A stretch of DNA of 64,000 bases from Janthinobacterium sp. 1_2014MBL_MicDiv (GCF_001865675.1 NZ_CP011319.1:1984001-2048000), one strand, 5' to 3'; counted from the first letter of the stretch, positions 10,790-19,403 are shown. Translations and numbers: made by a program. Notes: generated by a model not told the origin, from the sequence alone.

Positions 10790-11046
10790 GGATACCCTCT
10801 ACTATGTGCGTGTCTCTGTTCTTATAAGATGGCGCTGATGGTGATGTTGCTTGAAGCAAAAAATCTGCGCAGGCATTCTATACGGGGCTGGCGGTGGCGA
10901 CAAGCAGCGAAGGCCGCTATCCATGCGGTGCCGGGGCTGTTGGTGCTGCCATTTTAGCCATGTTTGTGGCGAATGCCGGGCACTAACCGCGGGGGATGTG
11001 GTCAAAATGTGATGCAGTGTTGATCCACCCGACATGGAGCCGTGGC

Positions 11047-11268
11047 ATGAAAAACAACATCGATATGGTAAATGGGGACAATGTCAGATCGGACAAGGCG
11101 ATGGCCGAACTGGTCGAGCGCGGCGTTGCCTTTCATCACACCTTGGGCAGGACGGTGGCGACGGCCTATTTGCGTGAACACGCGGTGCCGGTCGACGTGA
11201 TACACCGCGTCTTCAGCAGCGTGCAGGCGCGCCGCCCGGCAAGGCCGGCGCGGCGCCGATGGCGTTGA
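11047..11268 (+). CDS. Small hypothetical protein
   Basis: Encodes 73 residues beginning MKNNIDMVNGDNVRSDKAM and ending in an Arg/Pro-rich basic tail. The start at 11047 is favoured by a GGAG seven bases upstream; the frame extends further 5' without a ribosome site. I recognise no domain. The middle part (MAELVERGVAFHHTLGRTVA) is predicted helical and might be a small DNA- or membrane-associated protein, but this is a guess. No neighbour indicates its function. Confidence 0.55.
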   Translation: MKNNIDMVNGDNVRSDKAMAELVERGVAFHHTLGRTVATAYLREHAVPVDVIHRVFSSVQARRPARPARRRWR

Positions 11269-11466
11269 GCGGCTAGCCGCATGCCATGCAAGAAATGTTG
11301 AAATAACGACAGACAGCGGAATTGACGCTGGCGTACGGCGGCGGGCGCTACGATAGTGACGCATGATTGCGTGGGTATCGTTGTGCCCGCCATCAGGGGA
11401 GCGCAGGCACCGCCGTCAGGAGGCGCCTGCGCTGCCGCGAGTGGTGACGGGCCGCCCGGCCAGGTG

Positions 11467-11534
11467 CTCAGGCCATCCAGGCCAGTCACTCGGGCCAGTC
11501 GCTCAGGCCATTCAGGCCACGCACTCAGGCCAGT
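11467..11534. repeat. Degenerate short tandem repeat
   Basis: Several imperfect copies of a unit close to CCAGTCGCTCAGG (some shortened to 9 bases) lie just past the 3' end of the Old Yellow Enzyme gene and run into its last codons. They may be the remains of slipped-strand expansion. No function is indicated. Confidence 0.5.
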
Positions 11535-12580
11535 GCGGGATAATCCGTGTAGCCGGCAGCATCGGGGGCGTACAGGGTTTCCGCGTTCAGCGGATTGAGC
11601 GGCGCGTCGCTGTGCAAGCGGATCGGCAAGTCCGGGTTGGCGATGAACCACAGGCCAAAGGCGACGGCATCGGCTTCGCCGGCCGCCAGCAGGGCTTCGG
11701 CGGCGGCCTTGTCCATTTTCTCATTGGCAATGTAGACGCCGCCGAATTGCTGTTTCAGGTAAGGGCCCAGGCGGTCTTCGCCGAGCGCTTCGCGCGCGCA
11801 GATGAAGGCGATGCCGCGCTTGCCCAGCTCGCGCGCCACATAGCCGAAGGTGGCGCGCGGGTCGGAGTCGCCCATGTCGTGCGCATCGCGGCGCGGCGCC
11901 AGATGCATGCCGACCCTGTCGGCGCCCCATACCTCGATGCAGGCGTCCGTCACTTCCAGCATCAGGCGGGCGCGGTTTTCAATCGAGCCGCCATAGTTGT
12001 CGGTGCGCAAGTTGGTGCTGTCTTGCAGGAACTGGTCGAGCAGGTAACCGTTGGCGCCATGGATTTCCACGCCGTCGAAGCCCGCTTTTTTCGCGTTGAC
12101 GGCGCCCTGGCGGTAGGCGGCCACGATGCCGGGAATCTCGTCCGTTTCGAGCGCGCGCGGCGTGACGAATTCCTGTTTCGGCCGCACCAGGCTCACGTGG
12201 CCGGCCGGCTTGACGGCGCTGGGCGCCACGGGCAGGTCGCCGTCCAGGAAGATCGGGGCGGAAATGCGGCCCACATGCCACAGCTGCAGCACGATCAGGC
12301 CGCCGGCGTCATGCACCGCTTTGGTGATATGTTTCCAGCCTTCCACCTGTTCATCGGACCAGATGCCGGGCGTATCCGCATAGCCGACGCCCTGCGGCGT
12401 GACGGCCGTCGCTTCCGAGATGATCATGCCGGCCGTGGCGCGCTGCGTGTAGTACTCGGCCATGAGGGCGTTGGGCACGCGGCCCGGGTTGCCGGCGCGC
12501 GAACGCGTGAGCGGCGCCATGATGATGCGGTTTTTCAGTTGCAGGCTGCCAATGGTGATGGGGTCGAATAAAGTTGCCAT
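11525..12580 (-). CDS. nemA: Alkene reductase of the Old Yellow Enzyme family
   Basis: A 351-residue FMN-dependent ene-reductase reducing activated C=C bonds or nitro/nitrate esters with NAD(P)H. The TIM-barrel signatures include NRIIMAPLTRSRA, LQLWHVGR, EIHGANGYLLDQFLQD (substrate His/Asn pair), NYGGSIENRARLMLEV, and a phosphate-binding region near ADAVAFGLWFIANPDLP. It lies 65 nt downstream of an ArsR-family gene on the same strand, an arrangement common for electrophile-responsive ene-reductases. The symbol is by family resemblance; the true substrate is unknown. Confidence 0.88.
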   Translation of the reverse strand: MATLFDPITIGSLQLKNRIIMAPLTRSRAGNPGRVPNALMAEYYTQRATAGMIISEATAVTPQGVGYADTPGIWSDEQVEGWKHITKAVHDAGGLIVLQLWHVGRISAPIFLDGDLPVAPSAVKPAGHVSLVRPKQEFVTPRALETDEIPGIVAAYRQGAVNAKKAGFDGVEIHGANGYLLDQFLQDSTNLRTDNYGGSIENRARLMLEVTDACIEVWGADRVGMHLAPRRDAHDMGDSDPRATFGYVARELGKRGIAFICAREALGEDRLGPYLKQQFGGVYIANEKMDKAAAEALLAAGEADAVAFGLWFIANPDLPIRLHSDAPLNPLNAETLYAPDAAGYTDYPALA

Positions 12581-12645
12581 GATTGTTATTTCCTTGAGGT
12601 TGCCGGTCAGGCGTCAGAGTGGATGTGGCGTAGGGTATTGCTTGC

Positions 12646-12942
12646 TTATAAACCTTGATGCATATGGTCGAGAAAGGCCTGGATGGTTGCTTCATTGCGG
12701 CTGAAAAAACTCCATTGGCCGACTTTCCTGACTGAAATCAGGTCAGCCTTTTGCAAGGTGGCCAGGTGTGCCGAGACCGTCGATTGCGACAGGCCCACGC
12801 GGCGGTCGATCAGTCCGGCACAGATGCCGAAGTCGAGCGGATGCTCCTGCTCGCCGAAATACTGCTCGGGCTCCTTCAGCCATTGCAGGATCTGCCGCCG
12901 CACGGGATTGGCCAGCGCCTTGTGGATGGCGTCGATGTCCAT
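12646..12942 (-). CDS. ArsR-family winged-helix repressor
   Basis: A 98-residue regulator with the ArsR fold. It shows ALANPVRRQILQWL, the recognition helix GLSQSTVSAHLATLQKADLI, and a wing SVRKVGQWSFFSRNE. Cys at CAGLIDRR could serve as a thiol sensor, but the classical metal-binding ELCVCDL motif is absent, so a redox or electrophile signal is more likely than arsenic (inference). An AGGAG ribosome site precedes the ATG. The gene probably forms an operon with the ene-reductase downstream and autoregulates from the palindrome at 13007-13026. Confidence 0.88.
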   Translation of the reverse strand: MDIDAIHKALANPVRRQILQWLKEPEQYFGEQEHPLDFGICAGLIDRRVGLSQSTVSAHLATLQKADLISVRKVGQWSFFSRNEATIQAFLDHMHQGL

Positions 12943-12984
12943 GCTGATACTCCTGGTGGTTTAATTCGCCTTTCAGCGATGTAT

Positions 12985-13026
12985 ATATCGTATTTTTCAA
13001 ATTCCAATATCGTAATATTACGATAT
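12985..13026. promoter_or_regulatory. Operator candidate for the ArsR/ene-reductase operon
   Basis: A perfect 20-bp palindrome, ATATCGTAATATTACGATAT (13007-13026), lies upstream of the arsR gene. A further half-site ATATCGTA is at 12985-12992. On the minus strand the region contains TTGGAA and TATATA-like promoter elements, so repressor binding would block the polymerase. AT-rich palindromes are typical ArsR operators; the assignment here is by position. Confidence 0.65.
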
Positions 13027-13064
13027 AAATGGACAGCGTGCTGGCGGTGCGCGTTTTTGCCGCT

Positions 13065-14237
13065 TCAGGCGGGCTGGGAAGTGCGCTGCAGCACGGCGGG
13101 TCCGGTGAGCACGATGCGCACCAGATCCACCTGGCGCTGGGCGCCGGCCTTGGCGGTGGCGCTCTTGATCTGCGTGCGCGCCGTGTGGATGGAAATTTGC
13201 TGGCGTTCGGCATATTCCTGCAAGGAATAGCCGTTGACCAGCGCTTCCGTCAGGCGTGCCTCGGCCATGGTCATGCCATAGAAATTGCGCAGGGTGGCCG
13301 CGAGGGACGTGATCAAGTCATTGGTATCGCTGAGGAAGACGGCAATCGCGCTGGCCGAGCCAAACGGGCTGTGCCAGGAGGGCAGGGGCGTGATGCGCAG
13401 GCGCAGCCGCTCGCCGGCCAGGCCGCTCAGGTTCAGCACGCCACCGGGGCCACCGGCGGCGGCGCTGCCCGTTTGCGCGGCGTCGTGCAGCAGGCGCCGC
13501 AGCGAACCGTTATCCGCTTCGCGCGGGCAATACAGGGGGGCGCCTTCGCGCAATTGCAGCAAACGCGTCGCGGCCGTCATGGCCAGTGCCCGTTCGTTGG
13601 CGTACAGCAGCAGCGACGAGGCATCGAGCAGCAGCACGCCGAACGGCAGCAGTTCCAGCACCTGCGTGGAACTCTGGGACAGCATTTCCAGGCGGCGCAG
13701 CTTGCGCTGCAGGGCGAAGGCCGTTTGCAGGTGCGGCATCAGGCTGGCGATCAGCGCCAGCTCGTCGGCGTCATACGCGCCCGCCCTTTCGGCGCGCACG
13801 ACGGTGACATTCGTCGAGCGCTCGGCGCGCAGCTCGACGACGGCCGCCGCCGTGTAGAAAATGTCTTGCGGGCGCAGCCAGTCCGTCCAGTATTCCGTCT
13901 TTTTCAGGCAGTGATCGGGAAACAGCATGGAGCCGGTGACGACGGCCCCTTCCCGGTGCAGGCTGGCGTCTTCCAGCCAGACATTGCGCGCGCCGTAATA
14001 GCTGGCAAAGCTGGCCATGGCTTGCGACTCGAAGCCGTAGGTGGCGGACAGGCCGCTGCCCGGCAACTGCACGTCGACCGAGCGGTTGCTGAAATCATTG
14101 GCCCAGATCAAGCCCGCATGCGATTGCAGTTGCTGCGCAAAGGCGGCGAGGAATGCCGGCCAGGCGCCATGCCGCATGGCCGCCTCGTAAATCAGGGTGA
14201 TCAGCGCCTGGCTGGCGGCGGGGAGCGATGGCGTCAT
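13065..14237 (-). CDS. LuxR-type helix-turn-helix regulator
   Basis: A 390-residue regulator. The N-terminal two-thirds has a sensor-like region (about 1-190) and a PAS-like segment (LLPFGVLLLDASSLLLYANERA, about 205-310). The C-terminus carries a LuxR/GerE-like helix-turn-helix (MTMAEARLTEALVNGYSLQEYAERQQISIHTARTQIKSATAKAGA). It lies 122 nt upstream of the arsR gene on the same strand but is separated from it by the palindromic operator, so it is probably a separate unit. The ligand is unknown. Confidence 0.85.
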   Translation of the reverse strand: MTPSLPAASQALITLIYEAAMRHGAWPAFLAAFAQQLQSHAGLIWANDFSNRSVDVQLPGSGLSATYGFESQAMASFASYYGARNVWLEDASLHREGAVVTGSMLFPDHCLKKTEYWTDWLRPQDIFYTAAAVVELRAERSTNVTVVRAERAGAYDADELALIASLMPHLQTAFALQRKLRRLEMLSQSSTQVLELLPFGVLLLDASSLLLYANERALAMTAATRLLQLREGAPLYCPREADNGSLRRLLHDAAQTGSAAAGGPGGVLNLSGLAGERLRLRITPLPSWHSPFGSASAIAVFLSDTNDLITSLAATLRNFYGMTMAEARLTEALVNGYSLQEYAERQQISIHTARTQIKSATAKAGAQRQVDLVRIVLTGPAVLQRTSQPA

Positions 14238-14332
14238 TGACGATCCTCATGGCGGCAAGCGATGGGTAATGCACGGGAAACGGGGGCTGCGCGGAGGCGG
14301 CCGCAATGGCCATCCCCGTCCTGCCATCGTGT

Positions 14333-14914
14333 TCAGCGCGCTTCCAGCCAGCTTTTGCCGCCGGAGGTGCAGCTGCTGAGACTAGCGTACTGGCTGACAT
14401 AGCTGTAACCGCTGCCGCAGCCCCCTTCGCCGGATTTGACGGGGCCGTAGCAAGCGCCTTCATAGCTGAGCTTACCATTGACCGACGTGCTTTTGACACA
14501 GAAATTGTAGTTGCTTGCCGTGCTGTTGTTGGGCAAGGTCGGGCCATTGTTTTGTCCGCAACCGAGTTCCTTGCTCACGGAGCGCGCGTAGTCGACCATC
14601 TTCTTGTAGGTGCTGTTGTAGTAATTGTCGGCCGTGGTTTTTTGTCCCTGTTTGCAGGCGGCAATCACGCTATCGTAGCCGGAGTCGGCCTGGGCATAGT
14701 TGCCCGACACTTGAATGCCGCAGGCGCTGGCCTGGCTGCGTTCCGAGTCGCTGATCAGGTTGCTGTACTGGCAGCTTGCCGACGTGCCGCCACTGCTGCC
14801 GGCGTTGCTGGAACCGCTGCCCGAGCCGCTGTCTGCGCTGCCGCCGCCACCGCAGGCGGACAGCAGTGTGCAGCTTGCCAAGGCGACGGCAAGCATGGAT
14901 GGATGTGTTTTCAT
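14333..14914 (-). CDS. Putative lipoprotein of unknown function
   Basis: A 193-residue exported protein. A signal peptide ends in the lipobox LLSAC, followed by a Gly/Ser-rich linker. The mature part contains eight or so Cys residues (for example in SASCQYSNL, QASACGIQV, AACKQGQK, ELGCGQNN), suggesting disulfides in the periplasm. The start at 14914 follows a GGGGAAA ribosome site; the longer frame upstream has no signal peptide. I recognise no family. Confidence 0.75.
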   Translation of the reverse strand: MKTHPSMLAVALASCTLLSACGGGGSADSGSGSGSSNAGSSGGTSASCQYSNLISDSERSQASACGIQVSGNYAQADSGYDSVIAACKQGQKTTADNYYNSTYKKMVDYARSVSKELGCGQNNGPTLPNNSTASNYNFCVKSTSVNGKLSYEGACYGPVKSGEGGCGSGYSYVSQYASLSSCTSGGKSWLEAR

Positions 14915-15072
14915 GATTTCCCCTGTGGACTGTGACTTGCCACCATCGTGTCTGGTGGTATCTTTTTTATTGCTACAAGGAATTGTATCGAGCATGTTTT
15001 CAGGAAACATCACCCATTTGGGGTATGCCCGTGGCGGGCGGGGGACGGCGCGGATGGCCGTCCCGGCAGGAA

Positions 15073-15432
15073 TCAGGCGAAGTGGAACAGCAGCAGGGCG
15101 ATGACGGCAGGCACCGTCTGCAGGTAGAGGATGCGCGTCATGACGGTGGCCGCGCCCCATAGTCCCGCCACGGCGATGCAGGCGAGGCCGAAGACGGTGA
15201 AGGCATGGGCGATGGCGTCATCCGGGTAAAAGAAGCCCAGCGCCAGGGCGGCCACGAGGAAGCCGTTGTAGCAGCCCTGGTTGGACATGGCGGGGCGCAC
15301 GATCTCCGCTTTTTCCTTGCTGAGACCAAATACCTTGCGCCCGCGTGTATCGAACAGCACGGTTTCGAGCAGCACGATATACACGTGCAGCAGCAGAATG
15401 ATGGCGGTGAGGGCCTGGGCCAGTAGTAGCAT
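15073..15432 (-). CDS. DUF1304 family membrane protein
   Basis: A 119-residue protein with four hydrophobic helices, beginning MLLLAQALTAIILLLHVYIV, with the conserved SNQGCYNGFLVAALALG segment characteristic of DUF1304. The start at 15432 gives the normal family length; an upstream extension is poorly hydrophobic and lies over the regulatory region of the divergent transporter gene. Function is unknown in the family. Confidence 0.85.
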   Translation of the reverse strand: MLLLAQALTAIILLLHVYIVLLETVLFDTRGRKVFGLSKEKAEIVRPAMSNQGCYNGFLVAALALGFFYPDDAIAHAFTVFGLACIAVAGLWGAATVMTRILYLQTVPAVIALLLFHFA

Positions 15433-15555
15433 CGTTGCTCCTGATAGTGGGTGGGTGCTGCCATTATCCTGCCGATGCCATGGTTTTTCGCTATTTTCGA
15501 TTAGAGCGCAGGCACTAGCGATAGTGTGCTTCCGGCAAGAGTTTCCGCCCGATGG

Positions 15556-15561
15556 TATACT
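15556..15561 (+). promoter_or_regulatory. -10 element candidate for the guanidine-type transporter
   Basis: TATACT lies about 16 nt before the first riboswitch-like hairpin, so transcription would start right at the structured leader. The -35 region is weak (TTCCGG or CGGCAA). Confidence 0.4.
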
Positions 15562-15576
15562 TTTCCTTTTGCTCCT

Positions 15577-15639
15577 GTGGGGACGACCCCGCTCGATGAC
15601 GGGGCTCATGGCGGGGACGACCCTGCCGCCTCAGGAGGG
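15577..15639 (+). promoter_or_regulatory. Guanidine-II (mini-ykkC) riboswitch candidate
   Basis: Two GC-rich hairpins, 15577-15592 and 15611-15626, each carry an ACGA tetraloop closed by a GGGG stem strand. They are joined by an 18-nt linker and followed at once by the Shine-Dalgarno AGGAGGG (15633-15639). Twin hairpins with ACGR loops directly before the ribosome site are the diagnostic architecture of the guanidine-II riboswitch class, in which guanidine stabilises loop-loop contact and exposes the ribosome site. The gene controlled here is an SMR transporter of the SugE/Gdx type, the commonest partner of this class. Confidence 0.85.
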
Positions 15640-15643
15640 TAGT

Positions 15644-15964
15644 ATGGCGTGGATAATCTTGGTCCTGGCGGGCTTGCTGGAAATCGGCTGGGCCATCGGC
15701 CTCAAATACAGCGCCGGCTTTACCCGCCTCGTGCCATCCGTGCTGACGGCCATCTCCATGGTGGGCAGCGTGGTGATGCTGGGCCTGGCGCTACGCACCT
15801 TGCCGCTGGGTACGGCGTATGCGATCTGGACGGGCATCGGCACCGTCGGCACGGCCATTTTCGGCATCATGGTGCTGGGCGAGCCGGCCAGCGCCGCGCG
15901 CATCGCCTGTATCGCGCTGATCGTCTCGGGCATCCTCGGCTTGAAGCTGCTGAGCCCGCAGTAA
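15644..15964 (+). CDS. sugE: SMR family guanidinium exporter (SugE/Gdx type)
   Basis: A 106-residue protein with four membrane helices. It begins with MAWIILVLAGLLEIGWAIGLKYS, containing the central Glu13 that couples substrate to protons and the GW.IGLK pattern typical of the Gdx/SugE subfamily rather than EmrE. It works as a dual-topology dimer exporting guanidinium against protons. The ATG at 15644 follows AGGAGGG belonging to the twin-hairpin leader. A second SMR gene follows 98 nt later. Confidence 0.92.
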   Translation: MAWIILVLAGLLEIGWAIGLKYSAGFTRLVPSVLTAISMVGSVVMLGLALRTLPLGTAYAIWTGIGTVGTAIFGIMVLGEPASAARIACIALIVSGILGLKLLSPQ

Positions 15965-15990
15965 GTTTTTTGACGCGCCCTGCGCCGTTG

Positions 15991-16015
15991 CGCCGCCCTG
16001 AACGAACAGGCGGCG
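15991..16015 (+). other. GC-rich hairpin between the two SMR genes
   Basis: CGCCGCCCTG pairs with CAGGCGGCG across a six-base loop, with one bulged base. No U-tract follows, so it is more likely an mRNA-stabilising or attenuating hairpin than a full terminator. Confidence 0.4.
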
Positions 16016-16062
16016 AGCGGGCAGGGCGTTGTTGTATCTGCCATCTTTGAAAGGACTATCGC

Positions 16063-16404
16063 ATGAGCCTAGCCATGACCTATTTCTACCTGGCCATCGC
16101 CATCATCGCCGAAGTCATCGCCACCAGCGCGTTGAAGGCATCCGAGGGTTTCAGCCGACTCGTGCCCAGCATCATCACCGTGGTCGGCTATGCCATCGCC
16201 TTCTGGTGCCTGTCGCTGACCTTGAAGGTCATTCCTACCGGCATCGTGTACGCGATTTGGTCGGGCGTGGGCATCGTGCTCATTTCCGCCGTCGGCTGGT
16301 TCTGGTTCAAGCAAAGCCTGGACACGCCGGCGTTGATCGGCCTGGGGCTGATCATTGCCGGCGTGCTGGTGATTAATCTGTTTTCCAAGTCGGTCGGGCA
16401 TTAG
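16063..16404 (+). CDS. SMR family multidrug efflux transporter (EmrE/Qac type)
   Basis: A 113-residue, four-helix SMR protein. The conserved Glu is in YLAIAIIAEVIATSALKAS, and the helix-3 motif is IVYAIWSGVGIVLIS. The AEV.AT..LK pattern is the Qac/EmrE pattern, in contrast to the GW.IGLK of the preceding gene, so it probably exports quaternary ammonium or other lipophilic cations. It is preceded by AAAGGA at good spacing. It may be co-transcribed with the guanidinium-type gene and thus come under the same leader. Confidence 0.9.
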   Translation: MSLAMTYFYLAIAIIAEVIATSALKASEGFSRLVPSIITVVGYAIAFWCLSLTLKVIPTGIVYAIWSGVGIVLISAVGWFWFKQSLDTPALIGLGLIIAGVLVINLFSKSVGH

Positions 16405-16560
16405 CGCGCCAGGCATCGGCTGCTGCGCGTCGCGATTTGCGGCCTCCGATGCTCACTGACTCGGCGTCCCCGTGCATGCGCACAGTTCCGCTTCTCGGGC
16501 CAGCGGGCGCGCCGAGCCTCACTGCCGCTCGCTACGGCTTTGTCGGGTGCCGTACAGCAT

Positions 16561-17523
16561 TCAAAAACTGCTGGCCACGCGCGCCAGGTAATACCACTCG
16601 GCATTCGCTGCCGCATTGACGTCGGGGAACAGGATGTAGGCGTCGAATTCGGCCGTCACCGGCGTGCCGTCGGCGCGCACGCCGATCTGGTCGCCCTGTT
16701 TCACCTTGTCAAAGCTGGACCAGATCTTGATGAAGCGGTCGTCCGCGTGCAGCTTGTCGTGCACGACGACCATGTTCAGCGCTTCCATGTCGGCGTCGGC
16801 GATGGCTTCCGGTTGTGGTGCATCAATGAAGCCGAGGAAGGCCAGCGTATTCTTGATGGCGCGGTAAGCGACGTCCGGCGCGGCCGGGTCCGCGTGCTGG
16901 CCGCATTCCAGGGTCAAGGCGTAGCCGCCCGTCGAGCGCATGTATTCGGTGGTGCCCACGCCATAGCGCAAGACCATGCCCACCTGGTCGCTGCTGCCCA
17001 TGCGGCGTTGCACGCCCGAGCCATAGGTTTGCAGCCAGCCATCGACGAAGCGGCGCACGCCCAGGCGACGCGCCAGCGCGCGTTCTTTTTCCTCGTGCTG
17101 GAACGGTTGCAGCGGGCCATCGTTGTTGCGCGGACCCACCATCACGAAAGGCTGGCTGTCGGCATTGAACGAGTGCAAGTCCAGCAGCACGTCGTGCTGG
17201 CCCAGCAAGGGGCACAGCCAATTGGCGATGCGGTCTTCGAAATCCTGTGGATTGTCGTTCGGGAACAGATTGCGGTTCAGGTTGCGGTCGCCGCTGCGCA
17301 CGCCCTTGGCGTAGGCGAGCGGGTTGGTGATGGGCACGAAGGTGACGCTGCCGGCCACGATGGAGAGGGCGCCGCTGTCGAGTTCAGCCATCACGCGTTC
17401 GATGCCTTTGGTGCCGCAGGTTTCATTGCCGTGCACGGCGCCCGTGACGATCAGGCGCGGGCCGCTGCCCTGGCCCGTGTAGTTGATGGACTTGAAGTGG
17501 AGTGCGCTGCTCATGCTGGACAT
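16561..17523 (-). CDS. Succinylglutamate desuccinylase/aspartoacylase family protein
   Basis: A 320-residue zinc hydrolase of the M14-like AstE/AspA group. Zinc ligands are visible in TGAVHGNETCGT (His and Glu) and LLDLHSF (His). The NRNLFP segment (DRNLNRNLFPND) is the family substrate-binding Asn-Arg motif. A C-terminal barrel-sandwich-like domain (about 250-320) is typical. It removes an acyl group from an N-acyl amino acid, but no arginine-catabolism neighbours are present to specify AstE. A second ATG lies nine bases downstream of the chosen start. Confidence 0.85.
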   Translation of the reverse strand: MSSMSSALHFKSINYTGQGSGPRLIVTGAVHGNETCGTKGIERVMAELDSGALSIVAGSVTFVPITNPLAYAKGVRSGDRNLNRNLFPNDNPQDFEDRIANWLCPLLGQHDVLLDLHSFNADSQPFVMVGPRNNDGPLQPFQHEEKERALARRLGVRRFVDGWLQTYGSGVQRRMGSSDQVGMVLRYGVGTTEYMRSTGGYALTLECGQHADPAAPDVAYRAIKNTLAFLGFIDAPQPEAIADADMEALNMVVVHDKLHADDRFIKIWSSFDKVKQGDQIGVRADGTPVTAEFDAYILFPDVNAAANAEWYYLARVASSF

Positions 17524-17662
17524 ATCCTATGCTGTTGCGGGAAGGGGAAGCGGGGTCGGCATATTTTAGCGGGATTCGCCGTGGCCGCCTGTAAAAAGTT
17601 GGCCATGGCAGCGTGCGGCGTGGCATGATCGGCGCCACCGTTGTTTTCCCTTGCTGATATTC

Positions 17663-18775
17663 ATGTCGACTTCCCTGCATTCCTCCCGCCTGGCCGGCCT
17701 CGACACCTTGCGCGCGCTGGCCATCGTGCTGGTCTTCATGAACCATTATTTGCTGTTCGTCAGCGATGGCGGCGCGTTTGGTTTCTGGGGAGAAATCGGC
17801 TGGACGGGCGTGGACCTGTTCTTTGCCCTCAGCGGCTTTCTGATCGGTAACCAGATCTTTGCCGCCCTGCGCAGCGCGCATGGTTTTTCCTTGCCGCACT
17901 TTTATGCGCGGCGCTTCCTGCGCACCTTGCCCAGCTTCTATGCCGTGCTGGCGCTGTATTATTTGTGGCCCGCGTTCCGCGGCGACAGCGCGCTGCTGCC
18001 GCTGTGGAAATTCCTCACCTTTACGCAAAACATCAACCTGACGCCGGGCACGGCGTTTTCGCATGCGTGGTCCTTGTGCGTGGAAGAGCAGTTCTATGTC
18101 TTGCTGCCGGCCGTGGCCCTGGCTGTCGCCGCCTGCCGCCGGTCCTTGCTGTGGGCGTGGCTGGCCGTGGCCGCCAGTTTGATTGCCGGCATGCTGGTGC
18201 GCGCGTATTTATGGGATGAGTATGTGCAAGTGCCGCGCGGCGGCCTCGGTTATTACAAGTATATCTACTATGCCTCGTGGTGCCGTTTCGACGAGCTGGT
18301 GGCGGGCGTGGCGCTGGCGCTGCTGAAGAACCACCATCCTGCCGCCTGGTCGCGCCTCATTTCCTATGGCAACCGCACTCTGCTGGCAGGGATGGCCGCT
18401 ACGGCGCTGATGTTTTATGTGTTTCTCACCGATCACTATGGCTATTGGGTGACGGTGTTCGGCTATCCGGCCCTGGCGGCCAGTTTCACCTTGCTGCTGA
18501 TCGCCGCCTTGAGCCCGGGCAGCGTGCTGTACAAAGTGCGCGTGCCGGGCGCGGCCAGCCTGGCCTTGTGGTCGTATGCGATTTATTTGCTGCACAAGCA
18601 GCTGTGCATCCTGCTGCGGCCCCTGTTGCAGGATATGGGCTACGGGCCGGACAGCGTGCCGGCCATGCTGGCGATGATTGCTTTCAGCATCGCCTCGGGC
18701 TGGCTCCTGTATCTATTGGTGGAAACGCCGTTCATGCGCTTGCGGGCGCGCTATGTTCCCGCCAATCACGCCTGA
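17663..18775 (+). CDS. Acyltransferase 3 family membrane protein
   Basis: A 370-residue integral membrane acyltransferase (OafA/NolL type). It has the signature RLAGLDTLRALAIVLVFMNHY, WTGVDLFFALSGFLIG and FYARRFLRTLPSFY, with about ten hydrophobic helices. Such proteins add acetyl or other acyl groups to cell-surface polysaccharides or lipids. The ATG at 17663 is preferred to a TTG 12 bases upstream, though the ribosome site is weak. It is divergent from the desuccinylase-like gene. The target is unknown. Confidence 0.87.
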   Translation: MSTSLHSSRLAGLDTLRALAIVLVFMNHYLLFVSDGGAFGFWGEIGWTGVDLFFALSGFLIGNQIFAALRSAHGFSLPHFYARRFLRTLPSFYAVLALYYLWPAFRGDSALLPLWKFLTFTQNINLTPGTAFSHAWSLCVEEQFYVLLPAVALAVAACRRSLLWAWLAVAASLIAGMLVRAYLWDEYVQVPRGGLGYYKYIYYASWCRFDELVAGVALALLKNHHPAAWSRLISYGNRTLLAGMAATALMFYVFLTDHYGYWVTVFGYPALAASFTLLLIAALSPGSVLYKVRVPGAASLALWSYAIYLLHKQLCILLRPLLQDMGYGPDSVPAMLAMIAFSIASGWLLYLLVETPFMRLRARYVPANHA

Positions 18776-18789
18776 CTGCAAATCGCTCG

Positions 18790-19254
18790 CTACATGTCGA
18801 TCACGTCGAGTCCCCGTGGCGTGCCGACCAGCAATTCCAGGATGGCGTGCACGCGCAGATTCGTTTCCTCGTGCTGCGTGTCCTGGATCAGCTTGCGCAA
18901 GCCGGGCACGGCTTCCGTGATGTGCGCGCTGGCGTAGGCCTGGATCAACAGCAGGACCAGGTCCGTGGCGCCCGCGCCGGGCTGGCGCCGCAGCCGCTCG
19001 TGGATCACGCCCAGCAGCGCGCGCTGCATGCGCGGCGTGGGATTCGTGATGTAGGCGAACACGCTCGGCGTGTTGGCGATGGCCGCGCACAGGCGCCGTT
19101 CCATGTCGTCGGGCTTCACGTCGGAAGCGATATCGAAGTACGCGGCATTCCAGCGCGTGCGCGCATACGGGTGGCCGGGCGGGAAGGAGTCGGCCGTTTC
19201 GAAACCGCAGATGCGGCTCAGGGTTTTCAGCCAGGCTAATAGGGTGGAGTTCAT
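18790..19254 (-). CDS. Hypothetical protein
   Basis: Encodes 154 residues beginning MNSTLLAWLKTLSRICGFETAD. The sequence is helical and lacks signal peptide, membrane helix or recognised motifs. The C-terminal half (VPGLRKLIQDTQHEETNLRVHAIL) may be HEAT-like helices. It converges on the acyltransferase gene, with only 14 nt between the stops. Codon use matches the neighbours, so I treat it as a real gene without assigned function. Confidence 0.65.
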   Translation of the reverse strand: MNSTLLAWLKTLSRICGFETADSFPPGHPYARTRWNAAYFDIASDVKPDDMERRLCAAIANTPSVFAYITNPTPRMQRALLGVIHERLRRQPGAGATDLVLLLIQAYASAHITEAVPGLRKLIQDTQHEETNLRVHAILELLVGTPRGLDVIDM

Positions 19255-19374
19255 GCCGCGATTTTAGCGGCATTCCATGCGCGCCGGGCCGTATGCTTTT
19301 GCTTGCCTATATAAAGGGGGCTGACGCCCGGGAGGCGAATGAAAAACAGATTAAAGTTTCCTGTAAAACAGCCC

Positions 19375-19403
19375 TTGTCATTCTGGGAAAGCCTCTCTAT
19401 AAT
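19375..19403 (+). promoter_or_regulatory. Sigma-70 promoter of the tRNA-Val genes
   Basis: TTGTCA (19375-19380), a 17-bp spacer and a perfect TATAAT (19398-19403). It ends 11 bases before the first mature tRNA base, giving a very short leader, as is usual for strong tRNA promoters. Confidence 0.85.
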
